Shown: in pieces, positions 9,160-17,702 of the stretch | Position numbering within the stretch: the first letter of the stretch is position 1 | How the letters are laid out: each line of letters begins with the position of its first letter | NCBI RefSeq assembly: GCF_012027395.1 | Contig: NZ_SNUJ01000001.1 | Coordinates: 372,001 to 436,000 of the forward strand | Length of the DNA stretch: 64,000 nt | Origin: Thermococcus sp. LS1 | GTDB lineage: Archaea; Methanobacteriota_B; Thermococci; Thermococcales; Thermococcaceae | Reading direction: 5' to 3' | Notes under the pieces: model-generated | Told to the model about the DNA's origin: nothing | What the model saw: the letters and a program-made list of their open reading frames with translations, nothing else | The model's database searches: none | Made by a program: the position numbers and the translations under genes

Positions 9160-10914
9160 ATGTCCGAAGTTATCAAGTTTAACGAGGCCCTGAAAGAGAG
9201 GCACATACGCCGGGGAGATGAAAAGGCCAGGGTAACGCGGGAGTACTTAGATGAGATCATCAAAAAGTTCGGGGAGAAGATAAGAGACGTTAAGCAGGTC
9301 GCTTACAACCAGTGGGTCATAACCGTCGAGAGAGAGGACCTCCCGGAAGTAGTCCTCCACTTCCTCGACCACCCGGAGTGGAAGGAGACACAGCTCTCAA
9401 CGATGGTCGCCACCGACGAGAGGCCCCTAAACGGCAAGTTCAGCATCACCTACTGGCTCAGCGTTAACGGAAAGGCGGGTGACTTCTACCTCGGTGTCAG
9501 GGCTTACCTGCCGGAGGACGACCCGAGGTTTATCTCGATAGCGGCCAAGCACAGGGGCGCGAACTGGTACGAGAGGGAAGCCATGGAGATGCTCGGCCTC
9601 ACCGCCGAAGGCCACCCCGACCCGAGGCGGCTCGTCCTTCCGGACGACTGGCCGTCCTGCGTCTACCCGCTCAGGAAGGACTTCCACTACTCGGACAGTC
9701 CGCCGGGGGAGAAGTTCTACCCCTACAAGGAGCCGAAGAAGGACGAGATAATAGTTCCCTACGGACCGTATCATGTAGCCCTTGAGGAGGCAGCACACTT
9801 CAGGCTCTACGTGAAGGGAGAGACCATAGTGGACGTTGACTACCGCGGCTTCTACGCCCACAGGGGCATAGAGAAGATATCCGAGGGAAGATTAACCTAC
9901 GATCAGGTCTGCTTCATAGCGGAGAGAATATGTGGAATCTGCGGCTGCACACACTCCACAGCCTACTGTCAGGCGGTTGAGAACGCCGGAGGCATAGAGG
10001 TTCCGGAGAGGGCGGAGTACATCAGGACGATAGTCCTCGAGATAGAGAGACTCCACAGCCACCTGCTCAACTTTGGAATAGCCTGCCACCTCGTTGGCTA
10101 CGACTACGGCTTCATGAAAGCCTGGAGGATAAGGGAGCACGTGATGTGGCTCGCGGAAAGGCTGACGGGCAACAGAAAGACCTACGGAATGCTCCTTGTC
10201 GGCGGCGTTAGGAGAGACCTTTTGGAGTACAGAAAATCCCTGCTGGAGGACGTCCTCAAGAAGATAAAGACCGAGTTCAGTGAGCTCGTCGATGAGGCAA
10301 TCTCAACGAGCACCTTCGTGAAGCGCCTTGAAGGCGTTGGGGTTCTGCCCTACAAGGTCGCCAAGGAGTGGGACGTTGATGGACCCCTCGGCAGGGGCTC
10401 CGGAAGGGACTTCGACGTGAGAAGGGACCACCCGTACGCTGCCTACAAGTACCTCGACTTCAAGGTCCCAGTCTACAAGGAGGGTGACGTTCTGGCGAGG
10501 GCCCTCGTCAGAATAGAGGAAGTTTTCGAGAGCATCTGGATAATAGAGCAGGCCCTCGACCAAATGCCTGGAGGAGACATTCTGGCGGAGTACAAGGAGA
10601 TACCCCCCTACTCGGAAGCGATAGGCATGACCGAGGCACCGAGGGGCGAGAACATTCACTACGTCATGACTGGCGAGAACAACAAGGTCTACAGGTACAG
10701 GGCCAGGGCGGCAACCTACAACAACCTGCCAGCCGTTCCCGACATGATGCGCGGCTACACCATAGCCGACGCCCCGCTCATTGTGGCAAGCATAGACCCC
10801 TGCTACTCCTGTACGGAGAGGGTTCAGATAGTCGACGTCGAGAGCGGGAAGGTTAGGGTTCTCACAGAATCCCAGTTCAACAAACTTTCCATAAAGGCCT
10901 CAAGGAGGGTCTGA
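9160..10914 (+). CDS. [NiFe]-hydrogenase large subunit fused to a NuoC-like domain (HycE/HyfG type)
   Basis: A 584-residue fusion. The first 170 or so residues are NuoC-like, ending in a PDPRRLVLPDDWP segment; the rest is the [NiFe] catalytic subunit. The nickel ligands are visible as RICGIC (Cys258, Cys261) and DPCYSC (Cys548, Cys551). About 33 residues follow the last cysteine pair, the kind of tail removed by an endopeptidase after metal insertion. The start at 9160 follows GAGGTG at 9148-9153; GTG 9151 and ATG 9154 are alternatives. In the two mbh operons the same two domains are separate genes. Confidence 0.93.
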   Translation: MSEVIKFNEALKERHIRRGDEKARVTREYLDEIIKKFGEKIRDVKQVAYNQWVITVEREDLPEVVLHFLDHPEWKETQLSTMVATDERPLNGKFSITYWLSVNGKAGDFYLGVRAYLPEDDPRFISIAAKHRGANWYEREAMEMLGLTAEGHPDPRRLVLPDDWPSCVYPLRKDFHYSDSPPGEKFYPYKEPKKDEIIVPYGPYHVALEEAAHFRLYVKGETIVDVDYRGFYAHRGIEKISEGRLTYDQVCFIAERICGICGCTHSTAYCQAVENAGGIEVPERAEYIRTIVLEIERLHSHLLNFGIACHLVGYDYGFMKAWRIREHVMWLAERLTGNRKTYGMLLVGGVRRDLLEYRKSLLEDVLKKIKTEFSELVDEAISTSTFVKRLEGVGVLPYKVAKEWDVDGPLGRGSGRDFDVRRDHPYAAYKYLDFKVPVYKEGDVLARALVRIEEVFESIWIIEQALDQMPGGDILAEYKEIPPYSEAIGMTEAPRGENIHYVMTGENNKVYRYRARAATYNNLPAVPDMMRGYTIADAPLIVASIDPCYSCTERVQIVDVESGKVRVLTESQFNKLSIKASRRV

Positions 10915-10915
10915 G

Positions 10916-11413
10916 ATGGCCGTGACGCTGAAGTACCCCTTCGTGAAGCTTGAAGCTCCTCCGGAGTACAGGGGAATTCCACAGATAGACGCGACCCTCT
11001 GCATAGGTTGCGGTGCCTGCGTTAACGCCTGTCCGCCAGATGCACTCCTCAGGATAGACAACTACGACAGAGGAGTTAGGGAAATCGTCCTTGATATTGG
11101 ACGATGCATCCGCTGTGCGCGCTGTGAGGAGGTCTGCCCCACCGGAGCGATCAAGCTCACGAACCTCTTCGAGGCCGCTTCACCCGACAGGATGGACCAC
11201 GTGGAGGTTGTTAGGCTCAAGCTCGTGAAATGCAAGAACTGCGGCAGGTACGCCGACTTCACTGAGAGGCAGGTGAGGAAGGCCCTCCAGATTCTCCCCG
11301 AGGAGATCATCGAGGAGGAGGCTCTGGAAGAGAAGGTCTGGCTCTGCAGGGACTGCAGGAGGAAAGGGACAGTTGATGGAGCCATAGAAGCCAGCAAGGA
11401 GGTGGTTCTATGA
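10916..11413 (+). CDS. Two-cluster ferredoxin subunit of formate hydrogenlyase (HycF/HyfH, NuoI-like)
   Basis: A 165-residue protein with CIGCGACVNACPPDA and CIRCARCEEVCPTGA, two classical [4Fe-4S] motifs. A further CKNC...CRDC pair near the C-terminus could hold another metal such as zinc. It should transfer electrons between FdhB and the small subunit. The start is one base after the large-subunit stop, and its end overlaps the small-subunit gene by 4 bases, indicating translational coupling. Confidence 0.9.
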   Translation: MAVTLKYPFVKLEAPPEYRGIPQIDATLCIGCGACVNACPPDALLRIDNYDRGVREIVLDIGRCIRCARCEEVCPTGAIKLTNLFEAASPDRMDHVEVVRLKLVKCKNCGRYADFTERQVRKALQILPEEIIEEEALEEKVWLCRDCRRKGTVDGAIEASKEVVL

Positions 11414-12231
11414 GCAGAAAGCCGAAGCTCCGCTCCATATGGGTCTTCCACCTCAACACCGGCTCGTGCAACGGCTGTGACATCGAGATAATCGACGTGC
11501 TTACACCGTTCTACGACGTCGAGCGCTTTGGAATCAAGCTAGTTGGCTCACCAAGACATGCCCATGCACTCCTCGTCTCAGGTCCGCTCACGAGACAGGC
11601 CTACTACGGCGCCAAGGAGACCATAAAGGCGATGCCGCCGGAGCCAAGGGTGATAGTCGCCGTCGGAACGTGCACCTGCAGCGGAGGGATATTCTACAAC
11701 GGCTATCCAGTCTACAGAAGGCCCGAGAGCGGCAGGGAGGGAAGAGAGTATCCACGGAGGGGAGGTATAGCAGAGCTCATCGCTGACTTGAGGGACGAGG
11801 GCGAGAAGGTCGGTCCGGTCATCTACATCCCCGGCTGCCCACCGAGGCCGGAGGAGATAATCTACGGCATAGCACAGCTCGTGGGACTCGTCGAGAAGAA
11901 GCTCAGCTATCAGGAGTACAGCGATGAGCTGGTTCCCTTCAAGCTCCCAGAGGGGCCGCTGGAGGAGCGCATCAGGCTGACCCTTATGGAGAGGCTCAGG
12001 CACCTCGTGGGATACCTCGACAGGGAAAAGATCCTCGAGGATTTCATGGGGCTCGTTAAAGAGGCCGAGAAGAGCGAGAATCCCAGGGAGGAGCTGGCCA
12101 GGCTCGTCAAGGACTACGCCGCCAAATGCGGGGACGTTAGACTGGGCTTCTGTATGGCGCTCCTCGAAAGAGAGTACTGGAGGGTCAGGGATGCCCTGGA
12201 TGCTGGTAAAGAGTTCGTATATTGGGTTTAA
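11410..12231 (+). CDS. [NiFe]-hydrogenase small subunit of formate hydrogenlyase (HycG/HyfI, NuoB-like)
   Basis: A 273-residue NuoB-like subunit carrying the proximal [4Fe-4S] cluster. The ligands appear in GSCNGCDIEI, GTCTCSGG and PGCPPRPEE. The first 165 residues match the Mbh small subunits in this window. About 100 further residues, helix-rich and charged with two cysteines, are absent from both MbhJ proteins. The gene overlaps the upstream ferredoxin gene by 4 bases. The next small gene starts inside its last codons. Confidence 0.92.
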   Translation: MSRKPKLRSIWVFHLNTGSCNGCDIEIIDVLTPFYDVERFGIKLVGSPRHAHALLVSGPLTRQAYYGAKETIKAMPPEPRVIVAVGTCTCSGGIFYNGYPVYRRPESGREGREYPRRGGIAELIADLRDEGEKVGPVIYIPGCPPRPEEIIYGIAQLVGLVEKKLSYQEYSDELVPFKLPEGPLEERIRLTLMERLRHLVGYLDREKILEDFMGLVKEAEKSENPREELARLVKDYAAKCGDVRLGFCMALLEREYWRVRDALDAGKEFVYWV

Positions 12232-12472
12232 GAGCTACCTCGCGGGTGCTCTCTCCCACACGGAGGGAGACTTCGAGGTGAAGGAAATAGTCGGGGAGAT
12301 AAGCCCCAGAACAGCCCACCTGCTTAGAAAATCCTTCGAACGGTCATACTTCACGCTCGCCGATGCTCCCCTGATTCCCTTCGAAGAGCTGGATGAGGGG
12401 GATAGGCGGCTCATCTTGGAGGCCCTCCGGGGCCTTAGGGAGAATGAAAGGCTCAAAATAGAGAGGAGGTGA
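12191..12472 (+). CDS. Small conserved protein of the formate hydrogenlyase operon, function unknown
   Basis: A 93-residue soluble protein beginning at ATG 12191, or ATG 12200, inside the end of the small-subunit gene. No strong ribosome binding site is visible, so it may depend on translational coupling. It has no cysteine, no membrane helix and no motif I recognise; the C-terminus is charged and helical. Its location between hydrogenase small subunit and formate channel suggests an assembly or structural role, but that is only positional inference. Confidence 0.6.
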   Translation: MPWMLVKSSYIGFKSYLAGALSHTEGDFEVKEIVGEISPRTAHLLRKSFERSYFTLADAPLIPFEELDEGDRRLILEALRGLRENERLKIERR

Positions 12473-12477
12473 ATTGG

Positions 12478-13506
12478 ATGGCTGAGACAAAGGAAAAAAT
12501 CCTGTATGGAGTAGACACGACATTTGAGGCCGTGGCGAAGAAGGCCACCCCCAAGTTCAAGACGACCCCGGGTAGGCTGCTCTTCGCCGGCTTCATGGCG
12601 GGGGCCTTTATCGCCTTCGGATTCCTCCTGGCGGTGGTTGCAGCGGCTGGCTACAGCCCGAAGCTCTTCCCAGACACCGGTAACATATCCGCCTTTAAGA
12701 TACTCCTCGGTGCAGTCTTCCCGGTCGGCCTCATAGCCGTCATCTTAGCGGGAGCCGACCTCTGGACAGGAAACGTTCAGTTCCTCAGCTCGGCCAAAGC
12801 GAAGGGCTACGCCGACTTCAAATGCGTCCTCTACAACTGGTTCGGAAGCTACGGTGGAAACTTCATAGGCTCGATATTCCTCGCGCTCCTGGCCGTTCCG
12901 CTCACCGGACTCTTCGGCCACGTTGGGGACCCGAACACCTTCGGCCAGGTCACGGTAGGCATAGCCACCGGCAAGGTCTCGAAGGACATACTGGCGTTGT
13001 TCTTCCTCGGTATCGGCTGTAACTGGCTCGTCAACGTCGCAATATGGCAGTCAGCCAGAGTTCAGGACGGTGCCGGCAAGATACTTGCCATATGGTTCCC
13101 AATCTTCGCCTTCGTTGCCATAGGCTTCGAGCACGCCATAGCCAACATGTGGGCCATTCCAACTGGCATACTCCTCAGCGACTACGCCATAACCTGGACC
13201 CAGTTCTTCCACAACATAATCCCAGTAACCTTCGGTAACGCCGTCGGTGGCTTCCTCTTCGTGGCCTTCTACTACTGGTACCTCAGCCACCCAGAGCTGA
13301 CCACGGACAGGATGATCAAGGAAATCATCGACTTCTTCGTCGTCTTCATGGCCTTCTGGGTCGTCGCGACCCTCATCCCCGCAGGAATCGGCATAGCCCT
13401 CGACCAGGCCCTTGGCAAGGGTGCCATGTACCTCGTCCCGCTGGTGCTCTCAGCCTACTACATCGGCGGTGCCTTCGTCCTCTACAAGAAGGCCAGGCTG
13501 GCCTGA
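12478..13506 (+). CDS. focA: Formate/nitrite transporter family channel (FocA-like)
   Basis: A 342-residue membrane protein of the FNT family, expected to import formate for the adjacent dehydrogenase and perhaps export it. Family landmarks are GADLWTGN, NWFGSYGGNFIGS, CNWLVN and GFEHAIANMW, the last containing the pore histidine. The N-terminal soluble helix and the six-helix FNT core fit the length. GAGGAGGTG precedes the ATG at 12478; a GTG at 12469 overlaps the upstream stop and is less likely. A T-rich tract at 13511-13522 after the stop may cause partial termination. Confidence 0.92.
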   Translation: MAETKEKILYGVDTTFEAVAKKATPKFKTTPGRLLFAGFMAGAFIAFGFLLAVVAAAGYSPKLFPDTGNISAFKILLGAVFPVGLIAVILAGADLWTGNVQFLSSAKAKGYADFKCVLYNWFGSYGGNFIGSIFLALLAVPLTGLFGHVGDPNTFGQVTVGIATGKVSKDILALFFLGIGCNWLVNVAIWQSARVQDGAGKILAIWFPIFAFVAIGFEHAIANMWAIPTGILLSDYAITWTQFFHNIIPVTFGNAVGGFLFVAFYYWYLSHPELTTDRMIKEIIDFFVVFMAFWVVATLIPAGIGIALDQALGKGAMYLVPLVLSAYYIGGAFVLYKKARLA

Positions 13507-13547
13507 CGACTTTTTCCTTTTTCCATCCATCGTGAGAGGTGAGAAAA

Positions 13548-13829
13548 ATGCTCGAAAGCACGTTCATGACGCTCATGAAGCTCATCATTCCCCTTTACAT
13601 AGCCGCGTTCGTCATCTATGCCGTTAGGGCCTTTAAAGGGCCAAGTATTCCAGATGTTATCCTCGCAGTGGACTGTATGAGCTTTGATATCGCAGCCTTT
13701 ATGGCCATCCTGGCAGTCTACTTCAAGTCCACCTTCCTCGTAAGCGGCGCAATAACACTCACCCTCTGGGCCTACCTGCTGGACATCTACGTCGCCAAGC
13801 ACTTGGCTAGGGGGGAGGTGGGAGCATGA
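13548..13829 (+). CDS. mnhF: Mrp antiporter subunit F of the formate hydrogenlyase (MnhF-like)
   Basis: A 93-residue three-helix membrane protein of the MrpF/PhaF family, with RAFKGPSIPDVILAVD matching the family GPt.pDRvla.D region. GAGGTGAG at 13536-13543 precedes the ATG at 13548. It begins the Mrp module downstream of focA, 41 bases after that gene. The stop overlaps the next start as ATGA. It corresponds to MbhB in the Mbh operons. Confidence 0.87.
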   Translation: MLESTFMTLMKLIIPLYIAAFVIYAVRAFKGPSIPDVILAVDCMSFDIAAFMAILAVYFKSTFLVSGAITLTLWAYLLDIYVAKHLARGEVGA

Positions 13830-14185
13830 GCGAGATACTCTTCTACATTGGAGCAGTCATGATAATCATCGGCGGCATCTGCGACCTCTTCGGAGCTATA
13901 GGCTTACTCCGCTTCCCCAACTTCTACGTCAGACTGCACGCTGCAACAGTTGGAACGATTGGCGGAGCGGTGGTTCCCCTCTTTGGCGTTGCCCTGCTTG
14001 CCCTCGGTGCGGACTTCCTCCCCCACAGGTACGCCATAGCTGGGGCCAGCTTCATCACGGGGATAATCGTCCTCCTCGCAGCGCCAGCGGGAGCTACTGC
14101 ACTAGCCTACGCTGCCCATAAGGTCAAGCTCGTGGAGTGGAAGCCAAAGGTCGACCATCTGGCAGAGGTGAGGGGCAATGATTGA
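13826..14185 (+). CDS. mnhG: Mrp antiporter subunit G (MnhG-like)
   Basis: A 119-residue membrane protein of the MrpG/PhaG family. The segment LFGAIGLLRFPNFYVRLHAAT is the family signature (one-letter pattern GllRfPD.y.RlHAaT). It overlaps both neighbours by a few bases. MrpG is a small structural subunit of Na+/H+ antiporters; here it belongs to the Na+-translocating half of the complex. The equivalent in the Mbh operons is MbhC. Confidence 0.88.
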   Translation: MSEILFYIGAVMIIIGGICDLFGAIGLLRFPNFYVRLHAATVGTIGGAVVPLFGVALLALGADFLPHRYAIAGASFITGIIVLLAAPAGATALAYAAHKVKLVEWKPKVDHLAEVRGND

Positions 14186-14432
14186 AATCCACCTGCTGAT
14201 CTTAGCCACCGTCGCAGTCCTCGGCATGGTCTTCTCCTATCTGGCCATCACAGAGAAGGACCTGCTCAAGGCGGTCGGATTTTCCGCCGTACAGGCAATA
14301 GCTTACGCCATAGCCTTCTACATCCTAATGGCGCCGGACATCGTCCTAGCATATGTTGCCATAGCAGTAGGAATCTACTCTGCCCTGCTCGTCTTCGTGA
14401 TAAGCAAGACCGAAAGGTACGAGGTGGTGTGA
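14178..14432 (+). CDS. Mrp antiporter small membrane subunit (MbhD-like, DUF4040 family)
   Basis: An 84-residue three-helix membrane protein. The segment EKDLLKAVGFSAVQAIAYAIAFYILMAPDIVLAY resembles the region of MrpA/MrpB that is a stand-alone subunit (MbhD) in Thermococcales, including the MAPD motif shared with MbhD (HAPD, QAPD). The ATG overlaps the upstream stop. It is followed without a gap by the fused MrpB subunit. Confidence 0.82.
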   Translation: MIEIHLLILATVAVLGMVFSYLAITEKDLLKAVGFSAVQAIAYAIAFYILMAPDIVLAYVAIAVGIYSALLVFVISKTERYEVV

Positions 14433-15188
14433 ATGAAGCGCTTGGTCACGCTCATCCTCCTGCTCACCGCGGTCATCACGCTGGCCTACGTCTTCCAAGT
14501 CCCCCAGCCAGAGGACGTCAAACCCCTCGGTGAGTTCTACCTCGAAAACAGCTATTTCGGAGATTACTCGGCCAAGAGCCCGGAGGTTATCACCTCAATC
14601 CTCTGGGACTACCGTGGCATTGACACGCTCTTCGAGACTGCAGTGTTCTTCCTCGCAATAATAGGCAGCCTGACCGTCTTCAGGCTCACCAAGGAGCAGG
14701 AGAAAGAAGTTAAAACAGAGTCAACGCAGGTGGAACCACTCCCCCTGCCGATTAGGACGGTTACAAAGGTTATCGTTGCGATGATCCTCGCCGTTTCGGC
14801 TTCGATAGCCCTGCACGGTCACTTAACGCCCGGTGGTGGCTTCCAGGGTGGTTCAGCTTTAGCAGTTGCTCCATTGCTGATAATCGCAGCTTACTCTAAG
14901 TATGCCCTCGAAAAGAATGGCTTAGACAAGACCAGGGCGTTAATCCTGCGTTCTATCGGACTCCTAGGAATAGCGTTAGTGGCGTTAGTTCCACTCCTCA
15001 GCGGGAGCTACATAATGCAGAACCAGCCGATATTCCCTGCAGAGATCAACGGCCAGCTCATTGGCGGTTCGCTGATTTACTACAACTTCTTCGAGTTCCT
15101 CGCAGTTGGGGCTGGCTTTACAGCAGTGTTCCTCCTCCTGGCGATTCCAGAGGAGAAATTCAAGAAAATCCTGGGGGTGAGGAGATGA
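14433..15188 (+). CDS. mnhB: MrpB-type antiporter subunit, fusion of MbhE-like and MbhF-like parts
   Basis: A 251-residue membrane protein. Residues 1-90 correspond to MbhE, with the shared WDYRGIDTLFETAVFF segment. Residues 105-250 correspond to MbhF/MrpB, with HGHLTPGGGFQGG. In both mbh operons in this window these are two separate genes, so here they are fused. It lies directly after the MbhD-like gene and overlaps the MrpC gene by 4 bases. Confidence 0.86.
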   Translation: MKRLVTLILLLTAVITLAYVFQVPQPEDVKPLGEFYLENSYFGDYSAKSPEVITSILWDYRGIDTLFETAVFFLAIIGSLTVFRLTKEQEKEVKTESTQVEPLPLPIRTVTKVIVAMILAVSASIALHGHLTPGGGFQGGSALAVAPLLIIAAYSKYALEKNGLDKTRALILRSIGLLGIALVALVPLLSGSYIMQNQPIFPAEINGQLIGGSLIYYNFFEFLAVGAGFTAVFLLLAIPEEKFKKILGVRR

Positions 15189-15589
15189 TAGGCTTCCTCT
15201 GGAGCCTCGTGGTAATTTCACTCATGACGACACTGCTCATCGGCCTCTACGGAATTGCCAGAAGGCCCAACCTCGTCAAGAAGCTCATAGCACTGACTAT
15301 CATCGGTGACACCGCGAACCTGCTCGTGGTCATGCTCGGCTACCGCCTGACCTATCCGACGGCTCCCCCGATCCTCCCGAGCCTTGAGAAGAGCGCACTA
15401 GGGAGCTTCCTGAGCGCCGCGGTTGACCCTCTCCCCCAGGCGCTGGTAATCACCGCCGTCGTCATTGGAATGGCTGTCAACGTGCTGATAGCCTTCGCAA
15501 TCGTTCAGATTTACAGGCTCTATGGCACGCTCGACGCGAGGGAAATAGGTGTAAAACGCTCATCGCCGCTGGAGGGTGAGAAGATATGA
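15185..15589 (+). CDS. mnhC: Mrp antiporter subunit C (MnhC, NuoK-like)
   Basis: A 134-residue three-helix NuoK-like protein. IARRPNLVKKLIALTIIGDTANLLVV and the later DPLPQALVITAVVIG match the MrpC family, where the PQALvLTaIVI pattern is highly conserved. It overlaps the upstream gene as ATGA and the downstream MrpE gene by 4 bases. It corresponds to MbhG. Confidence 0.88.
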   Translation: MIGFLWSLVVISLMTTLLIGLYGIARRPNLVKKLIALTIIGDTANLLVVMLGYRLTYPTAPPILPSLEKSALGSFLSAAVDPLPQALVITAVVIGMAVNVLIAFAIVQIYRLYGTLDAREIGVKRSSPLEGEKI

Positions 15590-16071
15590 GGGGTGTGATT
15601 CCCACCGCACTGCTCGCGTTCATTACCTACATCCTGTTCACTGGCTCCGCAACGCCCTACGATTTGGCAACCGGAGCCATCGTCGCAATCGCCGTAGGAC
15701 TGCTAGCGGGCAAGTTCCTCGTGAAGAACGACGCTAAAGCGCTGAATCCGGCCAGGTGGCTCTGGCTTGGCGCTTACTTCCTCTGGTACATGCTGGTCGC
15801 CGAAGTCAAAAGCCACATTGACGTGATGCTCAGAATCATTACAGGAAACGTCGAGCCCGGAATAGTCAAAGTGCCTATCGACGTGAAGACCGAGTACGCC
15901 AAGACCCTCGTGGCGAACTCCATAACCAACACGCCCGGAACGGTCGTGGTGGACATGGACGAGAACTACCTCTACGTGAACTGGATTGACACTAGCACGG
16001 AAGACCCAGAAGAAGCTAGAAGTGAAATCTCCGCCGACTTTGAGAAATACGCGAAGAAAATATTCGAGTGA
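15586..16071 (+). CDS. mnhE: Mrp antiporter subunit E (MnhE)
   Basis: A 161-residue MrpE family protein with two or three N-terminal membrane helices and a soluble C-terminal domain. VANSITNTPGTVVVDMDE is the family's conserved core (aNsITlTPGT). Here MrpE lies near the end of the Mrp module, whereas in the mbh operons the equivalent MbhA is first. The gene order therefore differs between the modules. Confidence 0.88.
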   Translation: MRGVIPTALLAFITYILFTGSATPYDLATGAIVAIAVGLLAGKFLVKNDAKALNPARWLWLGAYFLWYMLVAEVKSHIDVMLRIITGNVEPGIVKVPIDVKTEYAKTLVANSITNTPGTVVVDMDENYLYVNWIDTSTEDPEEARSEISADFEKYAKKIFE

Positions 16072-16082
16072 GGTGGTGAAAA

Positions 16083-17651
16083 ATGGACATCGTGGGACTC
16101 ACCCCCGTGATACCAATACTCTTCGCCTTTGCTCTCCCGCTCACGTCAATAATAGTCAAGGGCAACAGGAAGGTGACTCAAGCTTACGCCCTAATAGGCA
16201 CGGGCTTGACTTTACTCGCCTCCTACGAGCTTTTCAGGCAAGTTTATAACTCCAGCAAACCTCTAATCTACACTTTCGGCGGTTGGGCCGCCCCAGTGGG
16301 AATAATATATGAAGTTGACAGGATGAGCGCCCTCTTCGCCCTGGTTACTGCCGCACTAATGTTCCTCATTGCGATTTACAGCTACCGCTACCTGGAGCAC
16401 GAGGAGGGCTTAGAGTGGTACTACACGCTCTACCTCGGCCTTGAGGCAGGTTTACTCGGCGTTCTCCTCACGGGCGACGCCTTCAACCTCTTCGTCATGA
16501 TAGAAGTCACAAGCATCGCAGCATACGCCCTCGTCATGTTCTACAGGGACAGGGGCGATTCAATCTGCGCGGGTCTGAAGTACGCCTTTATCGGCGCTCT
16601 CGGAACGACCATGTACTTCCTCGCGCTTGGGGTACTCTACGGGGCGTTTGGAACATTGAACATGGCCAACTTGAGCGCATTAATCCACGGATTGAGCTTC
16701 CCGATAGCGGGCACCACCTACGGCAATATTGCGATAGCTTCAGGTGTTGCCTTGGCCTTGGCAACCTGGGCGTTCCTCATAAAGGCCGCAATAGTCCCGA
16801 ACCACTTCTGGCTTCCGGAAGCCCACCCAGCAGCGCCGAGCCCAATCTCGGCCGTACTCTCTGGATTAGTCGTCAACGTCGGAATTTACGCACTCATCAG
16901 ATTCCTCTACACCGTCTACAGCGGCGAAGTCAGCGGTTCGCTCGGTGGGGTTATCCACGCCCTCAGCGTTATCTTGATAGCCCTCGGTGCAGTCTCGGCA
17001 CTCTTCGGTGCCCTTATGATGAACGTCCAGCGCGACGTGAAGAAGCTCATCGCGTATTCAACGGTAATGCACATGGGTTATCTGGCGATGGCGGTTGGCG
17101 TTGGAACCCAGCTGGCACTTCAGGCAGCGGCTTTCCACATCATTAACCACGCAATCGCCAAGGCCCTCCTCTTCCTCGCGGCGGGTGCCTTTATCCACGC
17201 GGTCGGCTCAAGGGACATCTCAGACCTGGCAGGCCTCGGCAGGCAGATGCCCGTTGCCACTTTCGGCCTGGCCATAGCAACCCTCAGCCTCGTCGGAATC
17301 CCGCCATTCAACGTCTTCTTCAGCAAGTTACTGCTCTTCAACGCCTTCATGGAGGAGAGCCCTGCCCTGGCCCTGGTCCTCGTGCTGAGCTCTGTGATTG
17401 CACTGGTGGCTTACGTTAGAGTGTTCCAGGAGATCTGGCTCGGCAAGCCCAGGGAGAATACTACCATCAAGGAGCATGGCAGCATGAGCGGGGTTCTGCT
17501 GATACTGGCAGTCGTCTGCCTGCTGCTTGGACTCTTCGCACCATACATCATCGAACACTACATCAACCCCGCTGTAAGCCAGGCCATGGACTACAAGCTC
17601 TACATCCAGACGGCACTGGAATACGCGGCAAAGCTGAAGATGGGCCTTTAA
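16083..17651 (+). CDS. mnhD: Mrp antiporter subunit D (MnhD, NuoN/M-like)
   Basis: A 522-residue polytopic antiporter subunit. KAAIVPNHFWLPEAHPAAPS carries the conserved lysine helix, and LFVMIEVTSIAAYALV the membrane glutamate. It starts after GAGGTGGTG with good spacing and is the last gene of the formate hydrogenlyase operon. A TTTTTATATTC tract follows 5 bases after the stop. It is the likely ion-conducting subunit of the Mrp module and corresponds to MbhH. Confidence 0.9.
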   Translation: MDIVGLTPVIPILFAFALPLTSIIVKGNRKVTQAYALIGTGLTLLASYELFRQVYNSSKPLIYTFGGWAAPVGIIYEVDRMSALFALVTAALMFLIAIYSYRYLEHEEGLEWYYTLYLGLEAGLLGVLLTGDAFNLFVMIEVTSIAAYALVMFYRDRGDSICAGLKYAFIGALGTTMYFLALGVLYGAFGTLNMANLSALIHGLSFPIAGTTYGNIAIASGVALALATWAFLIKAAIVPNHFWLPEAHPAAPSPISAVLSGLVVNVGIYALIRFLYTVYSGEVSGSLGGVIHALSVILIALGAVSALFGALMMNVQRDVKKLIAYSTVMHMGYLAMAVGVGTQLALQAAAFHIINHAIAKALLFLAAGAFIHAVGSRDISDLAGLGRQMPVATFGLAIATLSLVGIPPFNVFFSKLLLFNAFMEESPALALVLVLSSVIALVAYVRVFQEIWLGKPRENTTIKEHGSMSGVLLILAVVCLLLGLFAPYIIEHYINPAVSQAMDYKLYIQTALEYAAKLKMGL

Positions 17652-17702
17652 TCCTTTTTATATTCTTCAGACACACTAAAGCACCAACGTGGAGGGAAGG
17701 AA

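Noticed and set aside
12191-12472. Assignment of the 93-aa protein as HycH or HycI
   Set aside because: It has no recognisable similarity to either and no metal or protease motif.
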